A DNA stretch of 35,606 bases from Bacteroidaceae bacterium (GCA_017453465.1 JAFTEV010000008.1:1-35606); one strand, 5' to 3'; numbered from the stretch's first letter, positions 1 to 8,372 are shown. The notes: generated by a model not told the origin, from the sequence alone. Numbers and translations: made by a program.

Positions 1-270
1 CCGCAGGCGTCCGGCACAGACCGATAGCAGAGGACGCAGATCCAGTTCATTCTGAGAAGGTACGACTTCAATGGCGTGTCCACAGAACAGTAGTTCCTGC
101 AGATGTTCCTCATCCAGACGGAGCAATTCGTTAATACTCTTTCCGAGTTCCTGATAGGACCGGATATACATTCTCTCTGTGTTACGCGACAGGTCAAGTG
201 TCGCACTAATAGACTTTATGCCCATTCCGTGGCTGTAAAGTCGTAGAATTTTTGTAATTTTGCCGTGCAT
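1..270 (-). CDS. istA: IS21-family transposase IstA, N-terminal part (runs off the window)
   Basis: Minus-strand reading frame open from ATG at 270 to the window edge, 90 codons. The product begins MHGKITKILRLYSHGMGIKS and continues with SISATLDLSRNT, the N-terminal helix-turn-helix of IS21 transposases that recognises the element's terminal repeats. The DDE catalytic core would lie upstream of position 1 and cannot be checked. The gene is too incomplete to know whether it is functional. The start is supported by its position just inside the repeated terminus and downstream of a TATATTTG box on the same strand. Confidence 0.8.
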   Translation of the reverse strand, partial: MHGKITKILRLYSHGMGIKSISATLDLSRNTERMYIRSYQELGKSINELLRLDEEHLQELLFCGHAIEVVPSQNELDLRPLLSVCAGRLR

Positions 271-333
271 TATCACAACAATGTTTTAATGTTAGTATAT
301 TTGTCAAAGCGCGCCCCTCCAAAAGACGCTTGG

Positions 334-341
334 CAAATATA
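334..341 (-). promoter_or_regulatory. Possible istA promoter, -7 box
   Basis: TATATTTG on the minus strand matches the Bacteroidetes -7 consensus TAnnTTTG and lies about 64 nt upstream of the istA ATG. A -33 box at the usual 19-21 nt spacing is not clear, because that region is occupied by the hairpin at 349-381. Confidence 0.4.
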
Positions 342-348
342 CAAAAAA

Positions 349-388
349 GCCCCCACAAATTGCATGAATTTGCGGGGGGGCATTTTTT
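349..388. terminator. Hairpin with A/T flanks inside the IS21 end
   Basis: GCCCCC-ACAAATT pairs with AATTTG-CGGGGGGGC (349-381), with a run of A on the left and a run of T on the right. It has the form of a bidirectional intrinsic terminator and sits between the terminal repeats and istA. Such a structure would block transcription entering the element from outside; that role is inference. Confidence 0.55.
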
Positions 389-516
389 TATCGTTACAGA
401 GGGGTCAGTAGCTAATCGTTATCAGGGGTCAGTACCTTACAATTTTCAGGGGGCCATTTTCACAAAATTCTCCAGATGGGTAAGATGTGGTCTTTTTCGG
501 CAAAAAGTGAAAGAAG

Positions 517-550
517 ACCCGAAATTATTATCAGAATAGTTTCGGGTTTT
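517..550 (+). terminator. Terminator-like hairpin upstream of the aldo/keto reductase remnant
   Basis: ACCCGAAA (517-524) pairs with TTTCGGGT (540-547) and is followed by a short T run. No intact gene precedes it in the window; the IS21 end at 464 may have displaced the gene it served. It also lies just upstream of the TAATTTTG box at 556. Confidence 0.4.
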
Positions 551-555
551 CTGTG

Positions 556-1194
<639 letters not shown>

Positions 1195-1197
<3 letters not shown>

Positions 1198-1530
1198 TTT
1201 GCCGTAGTCGTTGCCCGTGCCGGTGATGGTGCCCGCCGTGTGCAGGTTCTTGATGGTGGCGCCGCTGACGCACTTGAACGGTGCACCGAAACGGCTCTGC
1301 TTGCTCCGGTTGATGGTCAGTGTGTGGCCGTCGCCGTCGAAAGTGCAGCTGAATGGCTTGTAGTCGGTATCGCGGCTGAATTGCAACTGCCCGCCGACTG
1401 CGAAACGCTGATGTCGCTGGTCAACTACACGTACTGGCCGCTGTAGCTATTGCCGTTGCTGACGTTTGTGGTGAATGTGCTCCGGTCGTGCGCGCTGCTG
1501 ATGAGGTAAGATGACGGATGAACTTGGGGG
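1195..1530 (-). pseudogene. Decayed fragment of a secreted GLUG/adhesin-type repeat protein
   Basis: Minus-strand translation in two frames gives a recognisable but broken N-terminal module. From about 1520: SSYLISSAHDRSTFTTNV, then SNGNSYSGQYV, an in-frame stop, and LTSDISVSQSAG. After a frame change comes FSCTFDGDGHTLTINR, then FKCVSGATIKNLHTAGTITG to about 1200. The FDGDGHTL and GATIKNL motifs match the module seen in the gene at 34484-35490 (FDGNGHQI, GATIKNL). At least one nonsense codon and one frameshift are present, and both ends are missing. The left end meets the truncated aldo/keto reductase at about 1195, marking a rearrangement junction. Confidence 0.7.
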
Positions 1531-1557
1531 GCCAACGCGGAAAACAGGTGGCGCGCC

Positions 1558-1579
1558 CTCTCTGCTGTTATGCAGAGAG
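1558..1579 (-). terminator. Hairpin downstream of the Fib_succ_major-type gene
   Basis: CTCTCTGC pairs with GCAGAGAG around a 6-nt loop, 24 nt after the stop codon of the minus-strand gene ending at 1603. No T run follows on that strand, so terminator function is uncertain. Confidence 0.3.
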
Positions 1580-1602
1580 AGCACACCACTAATTATTTCA
1601 AG

Positions 1603-2637
1603 CTATTGACACACTGCACGGATGCTTCTTCCTTCGTATCGGTATGGAGCAGTAAAATATTTATACTCTGGACTAAAATAGAAACCTGAGGCATAATAGG
1701 GAAGACGATAATCTGATCCGAGTGAATTTGACCAAAAAGCTCCTGACTTACGAACATCATTAGGCCATTCATCATCTGGATAAAAATAATATCCAGCTGC
1801 TGGCAAAAAGATTGATTTACCCGAAGGGCCTAAAACATTCATTCCGTTCACACCGTTCAGGGAAGTCCATGTCCATGTACACTTTTCCTGCAGTTCCTTT
1901 ATTTCCTCAATGGAGGGTATTCGCCATGTGCCACCCCAATTGACACTGGCTGCATCGTCACACAACTCAAGTTTGGTTTTGTTATCAACAATTCCACAAT
2001 TTTCCGCTGTACAATATTTAGTTAAGGTATAATGATTGCCAAACTTATAATTCGCCCAGTTGTATGGTGGCTTTTTTGTTGTAGTTTCTCCCCATGCAAA
2101 ATAGTCCCCATAGTCTTCAGGAGAACTTGCGCCAACATTCATGGTCGCCCACTTCACGGAGAGGCCAAGGTCAACATACTCATACCCGTTATTCAGGGGT
2201 TGCAACTCTGCTGTTGTGTATATAACAAAGTCGTTGCTGCCCAAAGGCAACACAGCAATAAAGTTCTTCGTGATGTATGGCACAACCAAACTTGTCACAG
2301 GAATGCCATCAGCATTTAAGAAAATAATTCGGCTTTGCAAAGGCAGATACTTGTAAGTACAGTCGGGCAGGTAATCTGTCGTGCCGTCTTCACGGAACGT
2401 GATACTCTCTGTCGGGGATTTGTACCATGTACCAACAATGCGGTCATTGCTTTCTTCAAAAGGGTTAACACTGATTAACTCTGATTCGCCCGTGAGATAA
2501 CCGTCAATAAGCATCGTCACATCACCAACATCAAGGGTGTTGTTATGGTTCAAATCGCCATTGATGGTTTGTGCACGATTCGTTGCGGGCAACATCGTAG
2601 CTGCCAAAAGCAACCAAAAGGATACAATTGTTTTCAT
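1603..2637 (-). CDS. Secreted protein with N-terminal dockerin-like repeat and C-terminal Fib_succ_major-type domain
   Basis: 344 residues. A signal peptide (about 1-22, MKTIVSFWLLLAATM...) is followed by one dockerin-like repeat at 27-48 (GDLNHNNTLDVGDVTMLIDG), with the Asp/Asn-rich calcium loop largely preserved. The middle (about 55-140) starts RIVGTWYKSPTESITFREDG and looks like a lipocalin-type beta domain. The C-terminal half starts YEYVDLGLSVKWATMNVG and contains YGDYFAWGETT, WRIPSIEEIKEL, SIFLPAAGY and a final RAVCQ, the pattern of the Fib_succ_major paralogous domain common in Bacteroidetes. ATG at 2637 is chosen because the promoter lies at 2674-2705, between it and an upstream in-frame ATG at 2808. 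The protein is probably exported; its function is unknown. No partner gene is adjacent on the same strand. Confidence 0.8.
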   Translation of the reverse strand: MKTIVSFWLLLAATMLPATNRAQTINGDLNHNNTLDVGDVTMLIDGYLTGESELISVNPFEESNDRIVGTWYKSPTESITFREDGTTDYLPDCTYKYLPLQSRIIFLNADGIPVTSLVVPYITKNFIAVLPLGSNDFVIYTTAELQPLNNGYEYVDLGLSVKWATMNVGASSPEDYGDYFAWGETTTKKPPYNWANYKFGNHYTLTKYCTAENCGIVDNKTKLELCDDAASVNWGGTWRIPSIEEIKELQEKCTWTWTSLNGVNGMNVLGPSGKSIFLPAAGYYFYPDDEWPNDVRKSGAFWSNSLGSDYRLPYYASGFYFSPEYKYFTAPYRYEGRSIRAVCQ

Positions 2638-2673
2638 AAGTATAAGTTTTTTTTCTTGATTTCTATTCCGTTG

Positions 2674-2705
2674 CAAAGTTATCAAATTAATGGCAAACTC
2701 ACAAA
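2674..2705 (-). promoter_or_regulatory. Bacteroidetes-type promoter for the gene at 1603-2637
   Basis: On the minus strand TTTG (2702-2705) is followed after 20 nt by TAACTTTG (2674-2681), matching the TTTG-N19-21-TAnnTTTG consensus. The start codon lies 36 nt downstream. Confidence 0.75.
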
Positions 2706-2760
2706 CTTGTGAGCAATAAAATGAGGAAAAGAGCACACGACATTGGCATTTCGTCCCACT

Positions 2761-2840
2761 CGCATAGGCAATGCATCGCTCTCGCGTAGGCAATAAAACC
2801 TGGCGCATTGCCTACGCGAGAGCGGCGGATTGCCTATGCG
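2761..2840. repeat. Long palindromic intergenic repeat (TAGGCAAT family), copy 1
   Basis: Arms 2761-2794 and 2807-2840 (34 nt each) pair at 31 of 34 positions around a 12-nt loop. Each arm holds two TAGGCAAT / ATTGCCTA blocks, for example CGCATAGGCAATG and CGCGTAGGCAAT. It lies between two divergent promoters (2705 and 2951). A related palindrome with the same 12-nt loop is at 32992-33069, and a diverged one at 14868-14985. Confidence 0.8.
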
Positions 2841-2950
2841 GTACAGACAGTTTGTATGCGTCAAATCAGTTTTGAAGTGACTTATAGACTATTTATTTAA
2901 TATAAAAAATGTGTAATTGACCCTTTACAGATGAAAAAAGTTGAAAAAAG

Positions 2951-2982
2951 TTTGGAGCGTAAAACACAAATCATTACCTTTG
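2951..2982 (+). promoter_or_regulatory. Bacteroidetes-type promoter for the gene at 3015-3797
   Basis: TTTG (2951-2954), 20 nt, then TACCTTTG (2975-2982). This places the transcript start near 2989 and rules out the in-frame ATG at 2931 as the start codon. Confidence 0.75.
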
Positions 2983-3014
2983 CGCCCAAATATAAACTAA
3001 AACACGTATCAATT

Positions 3015-3797
3015 ATGAAGAAACTTTACTTTATTGCTGCCTTGGCAGTATCTGCTTTGACAGCAAATGCACAGGGAACTCTGAATCTGAGTACTTATAG
3101 TGGCACAAACCTTGAAAAGTATGACGGCAAGGCTCTGAACGTGTCTGTTAGCCGTTATGTGTTCAATGGTTGGAACACCATTTCTTTGCCTTTCAGCGTA
3201 AGTGCAGAAGAACTCAATGAAATTTTTGGCAGCGACTGCAAGCTGGAGAGACTGGTTGGCGTAGAAAACGATGGCACCAACATCAAGCTGAACTTTCAGG
3301 ATTGCAAGGAAGATGGTCTGAAGGCTAATGTCCCCTACATTCTTTATTATAATGGAGAGGCTGGAACAAAGAAACTGGCTGTTAGCAACGCTTTGATTCA
3401 GGACGAAGACGCTTCTCTCACTTTCACAGCTGAGGGAACGGGTGAAACTGTGACTATGTCTTGCGCAAAGAAGCAGACCAATGCAACAGGTCTGTACGGC
3501 GTGCTGGCCAAGGACAACGCAGAGGCTAAGTTTGTCAACGTAGATGATGTAAAGAACGGATTCTTTGCTACTCGTTGTTTCATTCAGCTCTCTTCGGGCA
3601 ACAGCACCATGCTGACAACGAACCACATTTCTGCTGACGACGCTACAAGCATCACATCCATTGCCAACGAATCGGACATCGTGGATGTTTACAACATTTC
3701 GGGCGTAAAAGTGGCTTCAGGCATCAAGGCAACAGAAGTTAACCGTCTGCAGAAGGGCATCTACGTTGTAAAGGGTCAGAAGGTTTTGGTTAAATAA
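3015..3797 (+). CDS. Secreted protein with T9SS-type C-terminal sorting domain
   Basis: 260 residues. A signal peptide MKKLYFIAALAVSALTANAQ (cleavage near 20) is followed by a beta-rich region with no enzyme motif I recognise; it contains WNTISLPFSVS and VPYILYYNGE, seen in many Prevotella surface proteins. The last 35 residues have the T9SS CTD pattern: VDVYNISGVKV, a variable stretch, then KGIYVVKGQKVLVK. Such tails direct export through the type IX system and are usually removed or used for surface attachment. The start at 3015 is set by the promoter at 2951-2982. The Trp leader gene begins 38 nt after the stop on the same strand, but I see no terminator between them, so some readthrough into the trp leader is possible. 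Confidence 0.75.
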   Translation: MKKLYFIAALAVSALTANAQGTLNLSTYSGTNLEKYDGKALNVSVSRYVFNGWNTISLPFSVSAEELNEIFGSDCKLERLVGVENDGTNIKLNFQDCKEDGLKANVPYILYYNGEAGTKKLAVSNALIQDEDASLTFTAEGTGETVTMSCAKKQTNATGLYGVLAKDNAEAKFVNVDDVKNGFFATRCFIQLSSGNSTMLTTNHISADDATSITSIANESDIVDVYNISGVKVASGIKATEVNRLQKGIYVVKGQKVLVK

Positions 3798-3835
3798 ACA
3801 CATCGTTTCACCATAGAGAAACAACAATTTTTGTG

Positions 3836-3901
3836 ATGAAGAGGAACAACAGCACATATTGGCGTTGGCAGAGCTTGGGATTAAAAATAATCGTAAGTTA
3901 G
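3836..3901 (+). CDS. trpL: Trp operon leader peptide, 21 residues, with a Trp-Arg-Trp core
   Basis: ATG at 3836 opens a 21-codon frame, MKRNNSTYWRWQSLGLKIIV plus Ser, ending at TAG 3899-3901. Two Trp codons (3860-3862 and 3866-3868) stand one codon apart. Trp is normally rare, so a WRW core directly before a conditional terminator and trpB is the mark of a leader peptide for ribosome-mediated attenuation. The codons for the last three residues (3890-3898) are also the 5' arm of the proposed antiterminator. A ribosome stalled at Trp would leave that arm free, and one that reaches the stop codon would cover it. No strong promoter box was identified immediately upstream. Confidence 0.75.
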   Translation: MKRNNSTYWRWQSLGLKIIVS

Positions 3902-3991
3902 CTGGTCACGCCCCTATGCCCCCTTCACAACAAACATAGCATAGAAGAAAGGAAAGCCTGTCGTACTTACGATGGGCTTTCTTCGTTTTTT
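3890..3991 (+). promoter_or_regulatory. Trp attenuator: mutually exclusive antiterminator and terminator
   Basis: ATCGTAAGT (3890-3898) is the exact reverse complement of ACTTACGAT (3965-3973). The second segment contains the loop and 3' inner arm of the terminator hairpin at 3952-3981, so the two pairings exclude each other. A further stem, CTATGC (3914-3919) with GCATAG (3939-3944), lies between them and may act as a pause or spacer hairpin. With the leader peptide this gives all parts of a classical attenuator: stall codons, antiterminator and terminator. Low charged tRNA-Trp should allow readthrough into trpB. Confidence 0.7.
3952..3991 (+). terminator. Attenuator terminator upstream of trpB
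   Basis: GAAAGCC (3952-3958) pairs with GGCTTTC (3975-3981), with an inner TCGT/ACGA stem (3961-3964 / 3969-3972), followed by TTCG and six T to 3991. trpB starts 91 nt further on, so this is a conditional terminator within the operon leader. Confidence 0.75.
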
Positions 3992-3993
3992 AT

Positions 3994-4024
3994 GGGCGGT
4001 TGGGCGGTTGTACGGTTAGGCGGT
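3994..4024 (+). repeat. CGGTT simple repeat in the trp leader
   Basis: GGGCGGTTGGGCGGTTGTAC then GGTTAGGCGGTT lies between the attenuator terminator and trpB. It is the same kind of 8-9 bp repeat as at 21194-21251. A short palindrome CAAACC-CT-GGTTTG follows (4030-4043). Confidence 0.55.
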
Positions 4025-4082
4025 TACTACAAACCCTGGTTTGCAAGAAACAGAGTAATAACAAATAAACAAGAAAAACAAA

Positions 4083-5285
4083 ATGACTTATCAAGTTGAC
4101 GAGAACGGCTTTTATGGAGATTTCGGTGGTGCATACGTGCCCGAAATTCTCTTCAAGACCGTAGAAGACCTCAAGAAGGCGTACCTGCCTATCATTGAGA
4201 GCGAAGATTTCAAACAAGCGTATCATGCCTTGCTGAAGGACTATGTGGGTCGCCCTTCCCCACTCTATCTGGCTAAACGGATGAGCGAAAAGTATGGCTG
4301 TCAGCTCTACCTGAAACGCGAAGACCTGAACCACACAGGTGCACACAAGATTAACAATGCACTCGGACAGATTCTGCTGGCCAAGAAGATGGGCAAGAAG
4401 CGCATCATTGCCGAGACGGGAGCCGGCCAGCACGGTGTGGCCACAGCTACGGCCTGTGCGCTGATGAATATGCCCTGCACCGTCTATCAGGGAGCACTGG
4501 ACGTGCAGCGGCAACACGTGAACGTGGAGCGCATGAAGATGCTGGGCGCAACGGTTGTGCCTGTAGAGTCGGGCAACAAGACACTGAAGGATGCTACCAA
4601 CGAAGCCATCCGCGACTGGTGCTGCCATCCGGCTGACACATTTTATATTATAGGCAGCACCGTGGGGCCTCACCCCTATCCCGACATGGTGGCCCGTCTG
4701 CAAAGTGTCATCTCGGAAGAAATCAAATGGCAGTTGCAGGAAAAGATTGGACGCGACTATCCCGACTACCTTGTGGCCTGTGTGGGTGGCGGAAGCAATG
4801 CAGCCGGCACCATCTATCACTACATCGACGACGAGCGCGTGAAGATTGTGCTGGGCGAAGCCGGTGGACTGGGGCTCGACAGCGGACAGACAGCCGCCTC
4901 GCTGCAAGTGGGCAGCGTCGGCATCCTGCACGGCAGCCGCATCAAGTTGATGCAGACCGAAGACGGCCAAATCGTTGAACCCTACTCCATTTCCGCAGGT
5001 CTCGACTACCCCGGCACAGGTCCCATCCACTGCAACCTCTACGAAACAAGCCGCGCACAGGTGTTGGCTGCCAACGACGGCGAAGCACTCCGTGCCGCCT
5101 TTGAACTCACCCGCATGGAAGGCATCATTCCTGCCCTGGAAAGTGCTCACGCACTGGCACTCCTGCCAAAAATCAAAAACCAGTTCACACCAGACAGCGT
5201 CGTAGTGCTGACCGTCAGCGGTCGTGGCGACAAAGACCTCGACACTTACCTGAAATATCAGAAAGACATCTCCAATCAACTATAA
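4083..5285 (+). CDS. trpB: Tryptophan synthase beta chain
   Basis: 400 residues, the usual TrpB length. Catalyses the PLP-dependent condensation of indole with L-serine to give L-tryptophan, in an alpha2beta2 complex with TrpA. The PLP lysine is K89 within [28 protein letters not shown], the phosphate-binding GGGSNA (235-240), [11 protein letters not shown] and ESAHAL are all present. The N-terminus [12 protein letters not shown] is typical of the TrpB1 type that pairs with TrpA. It is the first structural gene after the attenuator and is followed by trpE after 13 nt. TrpB first and TrpA last in the operon is the arrangement I know from Bacteroidetes. Start ATG follows an A-rich leader; no Shine-Dalgarno is evident, as is common in this phylum. 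Confidence 0.97.
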   Translation: MTYQVDENGFYGDFGGAYVPEILFKTVEDLKKAYLPIIESEDFKQAYHALLKDYVGRPSPLYLAKRMSEKYGCQLYLKREDLNHTGAHKINNALGQILLAKKMGKKRIIAETGAGQHGVATATACALMNMPCTVYQGALDVQRQHVNVERMKMLGATVVPVESGNKTLKDATNEAIRDWCCHPADTFYIIGSTVGPHPYPDMVARLQSVISEEIKWQLQEKIGRDYPDYLVACVGGGSNAAGTIYHYIDDERVKIVLGEAGGLGLDSGQTAASLQVGSVGILHGSRIKLMQTEDGQIVEPYSISAGLDYPGTGPIHCNLYETSRAQVLAANDGEALRAAFELTRMEGIIPALESAHALALLPKIKNQFTPDSVVVLTVSGRGDKDLDTYLKYQKDISNQL

Positions 5286-5298
5286 TACACACACAGCC

Positions 5299-6699
5299 AT
5301 GACACAATACAAATATCACACGACAACACGCAAAATCCTGGGCGACCTCAACACTCCCGTCAGTGTCTATCTCCGTGTGCGCGATGCCTATCCGCAGAGC
5401 GCACTGATGGAAAGTTCCGACTACCACGACAACAAAAACGCCCGCTCCTTCATCTGTCTGCACCCCATTGCCAGCGTCAGTGTGGAGCACGGCATGGGCA
5501 TCTGCAAATATCCCGACGGTAAGCAAACCAGCACCCCTATCACGCAGAACTACAACACTGCCAGCTGCATCAACGACTTTCTGAGCAGCTTTCAGGTCGG
5601 CGGCGAACTGAACAAATACTGCGGCATCTATGGTTACACGTCCTTCAATGCCGTGCGCTACTTCGAGGACATTGCCGTGAAGGACGAAACGCAGAGCAAG
5701 AACGATGCGCCCGACTTGCTCTACATTCTCTACAAGGTCTATATCATGTTCGACCACTTCAACAACGAACTGACACTCATCGAACTGCTTGAAGACGGTG
5801 AACAGGATGACCTCGACCAGCTGGAGCGCGATGTGAACAGCCGCCCATATCAGACCTTCGACTTCCATCCCGTGGGCGAACCACAATCCACCCTCACCGA
5901 CGACGAACACCGCGAGAACATCCGCCGAGGCATACAGCATTGTCTGCGCGGCGATGTTTTCCAGATTGTGCTTTCGCGCCGATTCTGTCAACGCTACGAA
6001 GGTGACGACTTCAAACTCTACCGCGCCCTGCGCAGTGTCAATCCCTCCCCCTACCTTTTCTACATGGACTTCGGCGGTTTCCGCATCTTCGGTTCCAGCC
6101 CTGAAACCCACTGCCGCATCGAGGACGGCAAAGCCTTCATCGACCCCATTGCCGGCACGACCAAGCGCACAGGCGACAGCGAGCAGGACAAGCAGAACGC
6201 CCTCTACCTGCAGAACGACCCGAAGGAAAATGCCGAACACGTCATGCTGGTCGATTTGGCACGCAACGACCTCTCGCGCAATTGCCACGGCGTACAGGTG
6301 GATTTCTACAAAGACATGCAGTTCTACAGCCACGTCATCCACCTTGTCAGCCGTGTCAGCGGCCAGCTGAACGAAGGTGCCGACCCCGTGCAGACCTTCA
6401 TCGACACCTTCCCTGCCGGCACACTCTCAGGTGCGCCCAAGGTCCGTGCCATGCAACTCATCAGCCAGTACGAGCCGCACTGCCGTGGAGCCTACGGCGG
6501 CTGCATCGGCAACATCGGTTTCAATGGCTACATCAACCAGGCCATCACCATCCGCACGTTTGTCAGTCGCAACAACGAACTCTGGTTTCAAGCTGGCGGC
6601 GGCATCGTAGCCAAGAGTGACGTGGAGTACGAACTGCAAGAAGTCAACAACAAGCTTGGCGCACTGCGCAAAGCCATCAGCATTGCAGAACAATTGTAA
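5299..6699 (+). CDS. trpE: Anthranilate synthase component I
   Basis: 466 residues. Converts chorismate to anthranilate using ammonia supplied by TrpG. ALMESS (35-40) corresponds to the LLESS-type segment that binds tryptophan for feedback inhibition. The chorismate-binding half has GSSPETH, DPIAGTTKRTGD (the PIAGT form typical of anthranilate synthases rather than the PIKGT of aminodeoxychorismate synthases), DLARNDLSR, TFPAGTLSGAPKVRAM, and RGAYGGCIG. Slightly shorter than the roughly 500-520 residues of enterobacterial TrpE but in the usual range for this phylum. trpG starts 22 nt after the stop, consistent with coupled expression of the two subunits. Enzyme-level feedback would complement the transcriptional attenuator upstream. 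Confidence 0.96.
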   Translation: MTQYKYHTTTRKILGDLNTPVSVYLRVRDAYPQSALMESSDYHDNKNARSFICLHPIASVSVEHGMGICKYPDGKQTSTPITQNYNTASCINDFLSSFQVGGELNKYCGIYGYTSFNAVRYFEDIAVKDETQSKNDAPDLLYILYKVYIMFDHFNNELTLIELLEDGEQDDLDQLERDVNSRPYQTFDFHPVGEPQSTLTDDEHRENIRRGIQHCLRGDVFQIVLSRRFCQRYEGDDFKLYRALRSVNPSPYLFYMDFGGFRIFGSSPETHCRIEDGKAFIDPIAGTTKRTGDSEQDKQNALYLQNDPKENAEHVMLVDLARNDLSRNCHGVQVDFYKDMQFYSHVIHLVSRVSGQLNEGADPVQTFIDTFPAGTLSGAPKVRAMQLISQYEPHCRGAYGGCIGNIGFNGYINQAITIRTFVSRNNELWFQAGGGIVAKSDVEYELQEVNNKLGALRKAISIAEQL

Positions 6700-6721
6700 A
6701 ACTGTAATTGTCCAATTAGTT

Positions 6722-7285
6722 ATGAATATCGTAATCATAGACAACTACGACTCATTCACCTACAACCTGAGTCACCTTGTCAAGGAGCTGGGCGCAGAAG
6801 TTACCGTCCTGCGCAACGACAAATTCACGCTGGATACGCTCCAGCCCTTCGACAAAATCATCCTTTCCCCAGGCCCCGGCATCCCCAGCGAAGCAGGACT
6901 GCTGCTCGATGTCATCAAGACCTACGCAGGACAGAAACCCATCCTCGGCGTATGCCTTGGCCACCAAGCCATCGGCGAAGTCTTTGGCGGACGGCTCACC
7001 AACCTCAGCGAGGTCTTCCACGGCGTAGCCACCCCCTGCACCATCACCCAGCCAGACTACCTCTTCCAGGGGCTACCCACCCAAATAGAAATAGGCCGCT
7101 ACCACTCCTGGGTGGTTGACCGAGAAAGCCTGCCCGACTGCCTGGAAGTGACCAGCCAATCGCCCGAAGGCTACATCATGTCATTGCGCCACAAGCACTA
7201 CGACATCCGAGGCATCCAGTACCACCCCGAAAGCGTACTCACGCCCCAAGGAAAACAAATCCTCCGCAACTGGCTCGCCCACTAA
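6722..7285 (+). CDS. trpG: Anthranilate synthase component II (glutamine amidotransferase)
   Basis: 187 residues, a free-standing class I glutamine amidotransferase. It hydrolyses glutamine and passes ammonia to TrpE. The catalytic triad is visible as C78 in GVCLGHQAIGEVFGG and H168/E170 in IQYHPES; the oxyanion-loop motif SPGPGIPSEAG is at about 49-59. The start ATG at 6722 gives MNIVIIDNYDSFTYNL, the standard N-terminus. In some bacteria such a subunit also serves p-aminobenzoate synthesis; its position inside the trp operon argues for tryptophan as its main role. A 91-nt gap with an internal hairpin separates it from trpD. Confidence 0.95.
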   Translation: MNIVIIDNYDSFTYNLSHLVKELGAEVTVLRNDKFTLDTLQPFDKIILSPGPGIPSEAGLLLDVIKTYAGQKPILGVCLGHQAIGEVFGGRLTNLSEVFHGVATPCTITQPDYLFQGLPTQIEIGRYHSWVVDRESLPDCLEVTSQSPEGYIMSLRHKHYDIRGIQYHPESVLTPQGKQILRNWLAH

Positions 7286-7296
7286 AAGCCCGGAAA

Positions 7297-7322
7297 GCCC
7301 AGACATCCCGGATATTCTGGGC
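7297..7322 (+). other. Hairpin in the trpG-trpD gap
   Basis: GCCCAGA (7297-7303) pairs with TCTGGGC (7316-7322), flanked by GGAAA/ATTCC, and is followed by two copies of AAAGCCGGAA. There is no T run, so it is not a terminator. It may influence mRNA processing or stability between the first three and last four genes; function not shown. Confidence 0.45.
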
Positions 7323-7376
7323 ATTCCAGAAAAGCCGGAAAAAGCCGGAAAAAACCACAAAAACCCCAACACACAA

Positions 7377-8372
7377 ATGAAACACTACCTTCAAAAACTC
7401 ATCAACGGCGAGACCCTCTCGCAGGAAGACACCCACAAAATCATGCTGGGCATCACCCAAGAACAGTACAACGTACAGCAAATCGCAGCCCTGCTCATGG
7501 CCATCCAGACACGCGGTGTCACCGTGGCCGAAATGCTCGGCTTCCGTCAAGGACTGCTCGACACAGGCAAGTACATCAACCTGGAGGACTACAACACGCT
7601 CGACATCGTCGGCACTGGCGGCGACGGCAAGAACACCTTCAACATCTCCACCTGCTCGGCATTCGTCATCGCTGGAGCTGGCTACAAGGTGACCAAGCAC
7701 GGCAACGGCGGCAGCACCTCGGTGAGCGGAGCCAGCAACGTCCTCGCAGCCCACGGCGTGAAGTTCACCGACGACGAAACCACCCTGCGCCGCAGTCTCG
7801 ACGAAGCAGGCATCTGCTATTTCCACGCACCCCTCTTCGCCTACGGCATGAAGTACGTAGGCCCCACACGCAAAGCCATGGCCGTGCCCACTTGCTTCAA
7901 CCTGCTCGGCCCCATGGTCAACCCCTGCCACCCCAAGAACTCGCTCCACGGCACCGCCACACAGGGCCAGCTGCGCCTCTACACCAACCTGCACCAGAAG
8001 ATTGGCGACAACTACGGTGTCATCACCAGCTACGACGGCTACGATGAAATCAGTCTGACCAGTGGCTTCAAAATCTGCACCAACTACTTCGAGAAAGTCT
8101 ATACACCCAAGGAACTCGGCTTCAACTACATCAAGCCCGAAGAAATCTACGGCGGCGACACACCCGAAACAGCCAAGACCATCTTCGACTCCGTGCTGGA
8201 AGGCACAGCCACCGAAAGCCAAAAGAGTGTCATCCTGGCCAACGCCGCCTGTGGCATCACCATCATGGACCCCAACCTCAGCATCGAAGAGTCGGTAGCC
8301 ATCGCCCGCGAATCGCTCGAAAGCGGCAAAGCACTCTCCGCCTTCAAGAAGTTCGTCCAGCTCAACTCCTGA
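7377..8372 (+). CDS. trpD: Anthranilate phosphoribosyltransferase
   Basis: 331 residues. Transfers the phosphoribosyl group of PRPP to anthranilate. The PRPP-binding motif GTGGDGKNTFNIST (79-92) and the following KHGNGGSTSVSGASNVL (107-123) are intact, as is GPTRKAMAVPTCFNLLGPMVNP, which binds anthranilate. Length agrees with free-standing TrpD proteins (about 330-345), so there is no fusion to TrpG as in enterobacteria. Follows trpG after 91 nt and precedes trpC by 9 nt. ATG at 7377 gives the expected short N-terminal helix MKHYLQKLI. Confidence 0.96.
   Translation: MKHYLQKLINGETLSQEDTHKIMLGITQEQYNVQQIAALLMAIQTRGVTVAEMLGFRQGLLDTGKYINLEDYNTLDIVGTGGDGKNTFNISTCSAFVIAGAGYKVTKHGNGGSTSVSGASNVLAAHGVKFTDDETTLRRSLDEAGICYFHAPLFAYGMKYVGPTRKAMAVPTCFNLLGPMVNPCHPKNSLHGTATQGQLRLYTNLHQKIGDNYGVITSYDGYDEISLTSGFKICTNYFEKVYTPKELGFNYIKPEEIYGGDTPETAKTIFDSVLEGTATESQKSVILANAACGITIMDPNLSIEESVAIARESLESGKALSAFKKFVQLNS

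Larger units (their letters stand above)
1..464 (-). mobile_element. IS21-family insertion sequence, one end
   Basis: The window opens inside an IS21-family element. Its terminus is placed at 464, where the plus strand ends in CCATTTTCACA, so the element would start TGTGAAAATGG on the minus strand, which fits the TG...CA ends of this family. Inside the end lie repeated subterminal blocks: CGTTACAGAGGGGTCAGTA (392-410), CGTTATCAGGGGTCAGTA (417-434) and a third partial copy ATTTTCAGGGGGCCA (442-456). Several transposase-binding repeats at each end are characteristic of IS21 elements. The other end, istB and any target duplication lie outside the window, so intactness cannot be judged. Confidence 0.75.

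Noticed and set aside
330-539. A 69-codon plus-strand frame across the IS21 end
   Set aside because: It consists of the hairpin, the terminal repeats and flanking DNA, and shows no protein-like features.
2931-3014. An upstream in-frame ATG for the secreted protein at 3015-3797
   Set aside because: It precedes the -33/-7 promoter boxes and would put a charged stretch before the signal peptide.
3992-4099. A 35-codon frame with two Trp codons between the terminator and trpB, as a second leader peptide
   Set aside because: It lies after the terminator, overlaps trpB out of frame, and its codons come from the CGGTT simple repeat also found at 21194-21251. The 3836-3901 frame fits the attenuator structures and this one does not.
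3990-6342. Long minus-strand frames across trpB and trpE
   Set aside because: They are antisense shadows of two complete, motif-verified enzymes.
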